Of a stretch of DNA of 64,000 nucleotides, positions 56,840 to 64,000 are shown one piece after another. Position 1 is the stretch's first letter. Each line of letters begins with the position of its first letter. The translations under genes and the position numbers were made by a program. Below the pieces are notes generated by a model. It had not been told where the DNA came from. It searched no databases and was given only the letters and a program-made list of their open reading frames with translations. The stretch lies in the NCBI RefSeq assembly GCF_004664715.2, contig NC_051073.1, forward strand, positions 66,097,664 to 66,161,663, read 5' to 3'. Source of the DNA: Peromyscus leucopus. Lineage: Eukaryota; Chordata; Mammalia; Rodentia; Cricetidae.

Positions 56840-57475
56840 GGTCAAAAACGAAATGACAAAGGAAGTGAGAAAAGATTTTTAGCTAACTAATAACAAATAT
56901 CCAATACATAGAAATATATATTATGCAACTAAAGCAATGCTTTTGGGGGAAATTTGTGGTAAAAGTTTCCATCTTAAAAGGCTAGGACAGCAGAGCAAGA
57001 TTATGCATGTGTGGACATGTCACAGTGAAGCCTGTTGGTTTATACTACCGATGTGAGTTAATAATTATAATTTAAAAGGCTAGAAAAGGAACATATCAAA
57101 GTTGAAAGGATAAACGTGAGAGGAAAAAAAGCATGCCTCAAATTGAAAACAAAACCGAAAACAGAGTTGGAGAGATGGCTCAGTAGTTAAGAGCACTTGC
57201 TGCTCTTGCAGAGGACGGGGTTTGGTTCTCAGCACCCGCTTGGTGGTTCGCAACCACCAATAATTACAGCTGGAGGGAACTGCCACGCTCTTCTGGCCTC
57301 TACAGGCACCAAGTCCCATGTAGTGCACATATGTACATGCAGGCAAAACACTCATATGCATAAAATTAAAAAATAAACTAAAAAAATTTAAAATTAAAAA
57401 GAAGATGAAAAAGGGAAAAGCCCTAAATTGGTTCTAGAAAAATATTAATAAAATTTACCAACCTTTATTGATATT
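56840..57475 (+). repeat. Old L1 ORF2 fragment broken by a SINE
   Basis: aagtttccatcttaaaaggc and ggttctagaaaaatattaat lie in L1 ORF2 order on both sides of the SINE at 57162. Frames are destroyed. Confidence 0.6.
57162..57390 (+). repeat. B2-superfamily SINE, nested in L1
   Basis: gttggagagatggctcagta, aagagcacttgctgctcttg, cttctggcctctacaggcac, A-rich tail. Confidence 0.9.
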
Positions 57476-57479
57476 TGTG

Positions 57480-57650
57480 ATGACTAGTCTTGATTGTCAA
57501 TTAACCCAGACTGAGAGATTTCTAGAATTACAAAGCTCAACTGGGCATAGCCATTAGGCAGGGATTATCAAGTGATATACAATAAATAAACTCAAGGACC
57601 CAGCCTTGATGGAATAGCAGTAGGAAAGAAAATCACCTAGTACCTACAAG
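57480..57650 (+). repeat. Old repeat related to the type B start
   Basis: actagtcttgattgtcaatt and gcatagccattaggcaggga resemble an old mammalian repeat beginning with tgattgtcaacttga. Confidence 0.4.
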
Positions 57651-57656
57651 CTCTGT

Positions 57657-58021
57657 TCCTCCTGGGTGCAAGGGTCTATCTTCCTGAGTGCATGGGTATA
57701 CCCCCTAGTACATGGGTCTGTTCTCCTAGGTACATGAGTATACCCTCCTGGGTGCAGGGGTCTACTTTCCTGGGTGCATGGGTCTACTCTCCTAGGTGCT
57801 TGGGTCTACCCTCCTGGGTGCATGGGTCTACCCTCCTAGGTGCATGGATCTACCCTCCCAGGTGCATGGATCTACCCTCCTAGGTGCATGGATCTACCCT
57901 CCTAGGTGCATGGATCTACCCTCCTGGGTGCATGGGTCTACCCTCCTGGGTGCATGGGTCTACTCTCCTGGGTGCATGGGTCTACTCTCCTGGGTACATG
58001 GGTATACCCCGCTGGGTGCAC
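57657..58021 (+). repeat. Minisatellite 1, 22-bp unit, about 16-17 copies
   Basis: Unit approximately ctcctgggtgcatgggtcta plus cc, tandemly repeated with substitutions. Because 22 is not a multiple of three, the frame cycles every three units, giving a 22-residue protein period in open frames at 57692-58125. The units are least regular at the left end. No coding evidence beyond openness. Confidence 0.95.
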
Positions 58022-58609
58022 AGCCTACCACTGTTACTATTGCTTGTGTGGATCAGATTCCAGCTCTTCCAGCCTTTCAACGTGGACTACACCAGCAACT
58101 TTCTAGAGAATGCCTAAGCTTTTAACCTCAGAGTAGCATTGTATCTGTGGTTCTGCTTCTCTTGGCTTTCTGCTTCTTGGACCAAGCAGCTGCCCAGTAA
58201 CTTAACACAGCTGACTAGAAATGGAATGGGATATCTAAATGGTAGACTCTTCGTGTTTGAAAATTCAATTCACAGTCATTCACAGCACTTCTACAAAGAT
58301 AACTCCAAGCTCAGATGGTTTCACTGGTGAGTTTGGTCAAATAGTACAAATATGTAATCTATAGCACACATTTCACACAAACTCTTTTAGAAAAATGGAA
58401 CATTTCTCAATTCATTCTCGGAGACCAACATAAACCCTAGGAGAAGATCTGACCTAGACCCTTAAGAAGGGGCCTATACTGTCCCTACTATGTTGATGAG
58501 GACATTGAAGTTCATAAGAGTGACACAATGTGCGCCAATCCACGAGATCTGGAGATGGCAGCACAATACTGAAGGCCCAGAGAGTAGACTCAGGCACCCT
58601 GCAGTACAG
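58022..58609. other. Spacer between the two minisatellites
   Basis: About 590 bp of apparently unique sequence; no repeat or gene recognised. Confidence 0.4.
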
Positions 58610-59350
58610 ACCCATGTGTCCATCAGACAGACCCATGTGCCCATCAGACAGACCCATGTGCCCATCAAACAGACCCATGTGCCCATCAGACATACCCATG
58701 TGCCTATCAGACAGACCTCTGTGTCCATCAGGCAGACCCATGTGCCCATCAGACAGACCCCTGTGCCCATCAAACAGACCCCTGTGTCCATCAGACAGAC
58801 CCATGTGCCCATCAGACAAACCCCTGGGCCCATCAGACAGACCCCTGCGCCCATCAGACAGACAGACCCATGTGCCTATCAGACAGATGGACCCCTGTGC
58901 CCATCAGACAGACAGACCCCTGTGCCCATCAAACAGACCCCTGTGCCCATCAGACAGACCCCTGTGCCCATCAGACAGACCCCTGTGCCCATCAGACAGG
59001 CCCATGTGCCCATCAGACAGGCCCATGTGCCCATCAGACAGACCCATGTGCCCATCAGACAGACCCATGTGCCCATCAGACAGACCCATGTGCCCGTCAG
59101 ACAGACCCCTGTGCCCATCAGACAGACCCCTGTGCCCATCAGACAGGCCCATGTGCCCATCAGACAACCCCCTGGGCCCATCAGACAGACCCATGTGCCC
59201 ATCAGACAGACCCATGTGCCCATCAGACAGACCCGTGTGCCCAGGCAGACAGACAGACCCCTGTGCCCATCAGACAGACCCATGTGCCTATCAGACAGAC
59301 CCATGTGTCCATCAGACAGACAGACCCCTGTGCCCATCAGACAGACCCAG
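58610..59350 (+). repeat. Minisatellite 2, 21-bp unit, about 34-35 copies
   Basis: Unit approximately cagacagacccatgtgccca plus t, repeated about 35 times, with occasional 4-bp caga insertions. The 21-bp period gives a 7-residue protein period (for example MCPSDRP or HVPIRQT) in long open frames of 298 and 329 codons on plus and up to 152 on minus. Openness in five of six frames follows from stop-poor unit sequence and is not evidence of a gene. Confidence 0.97.
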
Positions 59351-60939
59351 GCAACAGGAGTCTTTCCCCACTGTGCTGCTTTCTAGAAAGTGGCCCCACA
59401 GTTTGGAAGTCACAGCCCTGAAGCCATACCTAGAGAGGCCAGAGCCAGAAGCTGAAACCCACGAACTCCTCTCTTCCTGCATGCTGCCATCAGTGGAATG
59501 TACGTGCTCCAGTCTGTAACCCCACATCTCCGAGGGTGGAAGGTCCCGTGTAGATCTTCCTGTTCACAGTGAACAGCTGTCTGAGGCTAGAGATATTGTG
59601 TGTGGTTCTAGGACTCTCTCTTCATCTCACATCTGGGATTGCCATTTGGGCCAATAATCCTGTCTGGTCCATTATGCATTGCTCTGTGTAACAGATACGG
59701 CACAGAAGGAATGCCTGGAGCTTTTAAGAGCAAAGCAAGCCCCTGCCAGGTGCAGACAATGGCTGAACGCGGGGATAGCAACGCTCTGCTCAGGTCTCAC
59801 CTACACAGGACCCCCCAAGTATGTGCACAAAAGCTTATGTTACTAATTAACTAATTGGGACCCACAGTGTGTCTCTGCTTCCCCCCCCCCCCCCCCGTGT
59901 CAGAATTTGAAATCACCAGCTCTTTCTTCTGTGGCCCTTCAGTCTGGCTGTCTTTGTCATGATTTGAGATGTGGACCATGGGCTGGACCACGGGAGCTTG
60001 TGTCCCAGTCTGCCCGGATGTGTTGTTTCTTTATGACCTTGCTGGGAACGTGGCTTGAGCTGACCTTGACACCTCATCATACCCTCTTGCCTGGTAGTCT
60101 CTATCTCCTGAACATTTCTTCTCACCTGCCCCATCATTGTTGGGGGTCTCCTCAGCCTCATGAGCCACAGCCCCCTTGCACACCCAAGCCAGGATCTCCT
60201 CTCGGTCAGTCTATTTTCCAGGGCATCATTCAAGCTCCTGCCTTGCCATTGAGTTAAACTAAATGACTGGATATGACTGCAAATTCTGGCTTTGGCACAC
60301 CACGGACTTCCCAATGTTAACTCCGCAGGCCGAGCTGCAGAGCTCCCTTCCGCCCCCTAACCCTCCTCCAATCTTCCCTCCTTGGCTACGGAAGGTTTGA
60401 TCTATCCCGGTAGAGAGGGCAAAAACGTGAAGTCTGTCCTAGAACCAACCAAGCCAGGAAGTCCTGGTGCCTTTCCTTTCCGAAGAGGATGAGCCAGCGA
60501 GTGTTGCGGTGACGCCGGTCCGTGCTACTACCACTCGTTCACCCTCACTGCCCACCCCTTCTACTTGCATCCTGAACCCGGCTTTCCAGCTCCCACTTGA
60601 ATGCCAGCAAGAGCCTCCTAACGGCTGTCACTGCTGCTTCCGCTGCACGCTCCTGTTCTTTTTCAATAGCTCTTGTTAATGCTGGAGTCCGACTCTGACA
60701 TCTCTGTCTGTACTCGACACTCTGCGCGGCTGCGTAAAAGCGCAGTTCCGGGCATGGCTGAGGAGCGTCACTCTGCCAGCCTCTCTGTTGCTGGCGACCC
60801 AGTTTACAGGTTTCTTTCTCTGTCTCAGCCTCCCAGGGCTCTGCCATGCTGTAGACAACCCCACCCCACCCCCTAGCCCTCCGCCTCAGAGTCTTTCCCT
60901 GAAAGCTGTTCTCCTGCGTGCATCTCCAGGGCCCACCCT
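59351..60939. other. Mostly non-repetitive stretch
   Basis: Contains a C16 run at 59881-59896 and a relatively CpG-rich segment at about 60480-60760. A 100-codon minus frame (60545-60847) lies in that segment; no domain recognised. Confidence 0.4.
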
Positions 60940-61165
60940 GATATTGTTTATATCTGAAATGTCCCCCACAGGCTCATGTTTTGAATGCTCGGTCTCCAGT
61001 TGGTGGCACTGTTTTGGGAGGCTCTGAAAGGTGTCGGGAGGTGGAGCCTAGGTGGAAGAAGTAGATTCTACCCCTGAAACCAGGAGCACAAATGAATCTT
61101 TTCTACCCCCGGGTTGTTTTTTGTTGAGTGTTGTGATCAGAATAGTGTAAAAGCAGCCAGTACTC
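60940..61165 (+). repeat. Old medium-reiteration repeat fragment
   Basis: tctgaaatgtcccccacagg, ttttgggaggctctgaaagg and agtgttgtgatcagaat resemble the family at 56440. Confidence 0.5.
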
Positions 61166-61223
61166 ATCCTTGCTTCTTCTTCCCTTTCTACCTAGTGTCA
61201 AACGACACCTTCTGCTCTGGCCA

Positions 61224-61587
61224 TGTGCGGTGGTTTGAATGAAAATGGCCCCCGTAGACTCACGGAGAGAGGCATGACTGGAGGTGTGGCCTTGTTGGAA
61301 TAGGTGTGGCCTTGCTGGAGGAAGTGTGTCACAGGGGGTGGCCTTTGAGGTTTCAAAAACTCAAGCCAGGCTCAGTGTCTCTCTTCCTGTTGCCTGCAGA
61401 TCCAGATGTAGAACTCTCAGCTGCCTCTCCAGCGCCATGTCTGCCTGCACGCCGCCATGCTTCCCGCTGTGATGATAATGGACTAAACCTCTGGACTGTA
61501 AGCCAGCCCCAGTTAAATGTTTCCTTTATAAGAGTTACTGTGGTCATGGTGTCTCTCCACAGCAATAGAAACCCTAACTAAGACACC
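61224..61587 (+). repeat. Type A repeat, full length
   Basis: gtgcggtggtttgaatgaaa to agaaaccctaactaagacac. A small internal duplication of ggtgtggccttg is present at about 61280-61315. It contains only a short CT tract at the site expanded elsewhere. Confidence 0.88.
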
Positions 61588-61599
61588 TCCCTTCTCCTT

Positions 61600-61624
61600 T
61601 TAGGATTTTATATGTGTGCATGCA

Positions 61625-61667
<43 letters not shown>

Positions 61668-61842
61668 TGTGTGTGTGTCTGTGTCTGTGTATGACATGGG
61701 GTGTCTGAGTTGGCCAGAAGAAAACATTGGCTCCCCTGGAGCTGGAGTTACTGAGCCTTCTGACGTGAGTACTGCGAACCAAACTTGGATCTTCTGGAAA
61801 AGCAACAAGTGCCCGTAAGAGCTGAGCCATCTCTCCAGCCCC
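61600..61842 (-). repeat. B2-superfamily SINE with internal (GT)n
   Basis: Reverse-strand: GT tract at 61631-61678, then tggagctggagttactgagc and agagctgagccatctctcca. Confidence 0.87.
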
Positions 61843-61924
61843 CTCTCCCGACCCTATTTTCTTGCTTCATTTTCTAGCACACATCACAAGCTCATGTTGA
61901 ATGTTTTTGTTTATTGATTTACTT

Positions 61925-62045
61925 ATAGATAGATAACCATATTAGCTCCATGAAAGCTGACACTTCGATTTGCTCACCTCTGCATCCCAGTGTCTAGGAC
62001 AGTGTCTGACATATAACAGGTATTCTGTAAATACAGTGTGCAACC
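61925..62045 (+). repeat. L2 LINE 3' end
   Basis: ttagctccatgaaagctgac, cctctgcatcccagtgtcta and gacatataacaggtattctg match the L2 3' end. Confidence 0.65.
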
Positions 62046-64000
62046 GACCGGATGTGGTTCTCCAGCCTCATCCTCCAGAGGTTCCTTCCATCTCTGAACA
62101 TTATACTTTTAAATAAGTATAATGATAATGATGGTGACTATGATGATACATACTTGGGAAACTTTGACTTCGCATCTGGCATGTACAAAAAAAAAAATAT
62201 TAAAACACAGAGATTACAGTTGTCGACAGATATGTGTATAATGCAGTGCGCAAAGCAAGCCAAAACAGGAAACAATTATGGCCCAAGCCTGTACAAAGAC
62301 AGCAGTGAGTGTGACGCAGGGTTAACTGGACTCCGGGCAGTGTGGATGAACAGCGGGCAGTGTGGATGAACAGCGCTTCCCCCTCTCATGAGCATCCCAT
62401 CGGTGCGGATACACCGTCAAGGAAGCAGATGTTGGGTTAATTGTGCAGACCCTTGAGGTGATGTCAATGGGGTTGAGTTGCTTGGCTCCTCCAGGCCTTG
62501 CACACTAAACGTTTGGATTACTTGGCAAGCATAGAAAATATTCCTGGGAGCCCCACAGTGTCTGTGAGGAGTCCTTTCTAGGAAAAGGATCTCACAGGTG
62601 CAAATGGATCTCCCGGGCCCTGGATGTTTCCGGAGAGAGGAAGCCGGGAGGTCTCCTCAGTGTTTGTTGTTTGCTACCCCCTCACACACTCCGCAGTCAG
62701 GACAGCCAGATGTTTCAGGACACAGGTGCACTGGGTGGCCCCGTTTCCTGCCCCTCGTCCTGTTTCAAGCTGTGTTGGGACATCTCGTGAAATCAGGATG
62801 GAGTGTCTGTGATTATAACTTCCAAATGCCCCCTATAAAAGTGGCGTTTCCCCCTACAGATGTCTACATGGAGCCCCGCCCATACCCTACAGACAGCTCC
62901 TGTGAGCCAGGGCCTGATGCTACCAGAGAAGGGGAGGTTAAATTCTCCAACAGTCCTAGGTATTCAGTGTTTCTTCTGGCCCTTTCTCCACCTCAGCGCT
63001 CTCTCTCTCTCTCTCTCTCTCACCCTTGGCCTCTAATCAAACTGGAGCTTGTATCAGAGTCTCCTGGAGGGATTTTTAAACAGTGTCCTGGGGGGGTCCT
63101 GGCTGCTCTATCTGGACACTATGGGCTGGACTGGAGATGTACATGTCCAGCAGATTCCCAGGTCACGGCATTGGTGGTGCAGGCGTCACAGATGGAGAAA
63201 GGTGGTTACTATTTTGCCTGAATGTCTTTTTCTCTGCCTCTTCTCCATGATCACTGCCACTAGCTGGGCCAGAACCCTCACGGACGTCTAAACTTTGAAG
63301 ACTTAGAGAGACAGAATAATATTTCAGAGTAGTGAAGAGCAGTCTCACGTTCAGACCGCCACGAAGAGGCAAAGTCAGCATCCATAAGCAGCAGAGTAGG
63401 CTGGCGCCATCCTCCTTGGGCAGGAGAACTCATGTCTACAAGAACAAAGCCTTCCTGTGGAGGAGTTACGGAGCCAGAGGGGAATCAGGAGCCAGCAGCA
63501 GCTCTGCTGACCTGTGCCGGGTGCTTCTTTCCACCTCATCCAGCGCCTCTAATAGACACCCACCAGGGGCCAGGCAGCAGACTCTCCCTCTATTCCATCA
63601 AAGGTATTTAAAAGTCACTTTTACATGACACAGTTATTTGTCCTCATGATTCGTAGGCTTATAGAAGAGTTACAAATTAACCAAATAACGGCACACAAAA
63701 TTAAAACGGGCCTGTTCCAGGGCTGTAAAGGAGACCGAAGTGGAGAACTGAATGCATGATTAATGCGAGTTTAATGTAGACTGGGTGTGGAGGATGTCTT
63801 TCCCCGGAGGGGAGACACGGGTGTAAGGGACAAGGCAGTGTTAAACAGGGTCAGAGGTGAAAGAAAGATATCTGTTGGTGGGAGAGTAAGTTTGAAGGGC
63901 CCTGTGGTAGTGTGAAGCTGAAAGGAGAGCAGCATGGCTGGACCAGGAGGAGTCAGGGTCTAGGAGGAAGAGAGATGCCAGGCCATTCAAGGCCCAACAG
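62046..64000. other. Mostly non-repetitive stretch to window end
   Basis: Holds a 21-bp two-copy duplication near 62334-62375, a (CT)n run at 63000-63020 and a MER5-like piece at 63045-63110. The 207-codon plus frame 62598-63221 runs through both the CT run and the MER5-like piece, so it is not a gene candidate. Confidence 0.4.

Noticed and set aside
58610..59350. CRISPR-like array
   Set aside because: Units are contiguous with no unique spacers, and the surrounding sequence is plainly mammalian.
58490..59519. 298- and 329-codon open frames as a repetitive protein gene
   Set aside because: The 21-bp unit lacks stops in nearly every frame and on both strands. The frames start and end in unrelated flanking sequence and there is no promoter, splice context or codon bias.
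62598..63221. 207-codon plus-strand gene
   Set aside because: The frame crosses a CT microsatellite and a MER5-like fossil, has no recognisable domain and overlaps other open frames.

Overview
The window looks like nuclear DNA from a muroid rodent, most likely a cricetid (deer mouse, vole or hamster type). It carries B1 SINEs, B2-superfamily SINEs, a URR1-type rodent hAT transposon, rodent L1 tails and many rodent medium-reiteration repeats. The common B1 3' end, reading roughly 'ggcgcaaagctacacagagaaa', is what I associate with cricetids. That assignment is from memory of consensus sequences, not from a search. Strong CpG depletion, long di- and tetranucleotide runs and old mammalian fossils (MIR, L2, MER5-like) also fit a mammalian chromosome.

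I found no convincing protein-coding exon and no functional tRNA, rRNA or snRNA gene. The longest open frames (298 and 329 codons, near 58.5-59.5 kb) lie inside a 21-bp tandem repeat that is open in several frames on both strands. Other frames of 100-212 codons sit in ordinary non-repetitive DNA or run through SINEs and microsatellites. The window is best read as intergenic or deep-intronic DNA.

Layout: 0-1 kb medium-reiteration repeats; 1-5 kb mostly unique; 5-10.8 kb SINEs plus four LTRs; 11-16.5 kb mostly unique with old fossils; 16.7-17.8 kb an old L1 split by three SINEs; 18-29 kb mostly unique with SINEs, an LTR near 20 kb and a possible poly(A)-tailed retrocopy ending at 29262; 30-38.3 kb a dense pile of nested elements (LTR, URR1, L1, two nested medium-reiteration repeats, an LTR inside a repeat, a SINE inside an LTR); 39-45 kb mostly unique; 45.3-46.5 kb an LTR carrying an inverted copy of nearby unique DNA; 47-54 kb more LTRs and SINEs; 57.6-59.4 kb two adjacent minisatellites; 59.4-64 kb mostly unique.

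The best-supported structure is a set of about twelve solo LTRs with no internal retroviral sequence. Seven appear to belong to one superfamily. Six LTRs have perfect 6-bp target-site duplications or, in one case, a perfect 5-bp one. The most unusual observations are (i) an inverted copy of about 188 bp of flanking DNA inside the LTR at 45.8-46.5 kb, (ii) a direct copy of about 170 bp of an old repeat abutting a truncated URR1 element at 31.6 kb, and (iii) the paired 22-bp and 21-bp minisatellites. Strand calls for repeats follow the usual consensus direction; family names are given only where I recognise them.
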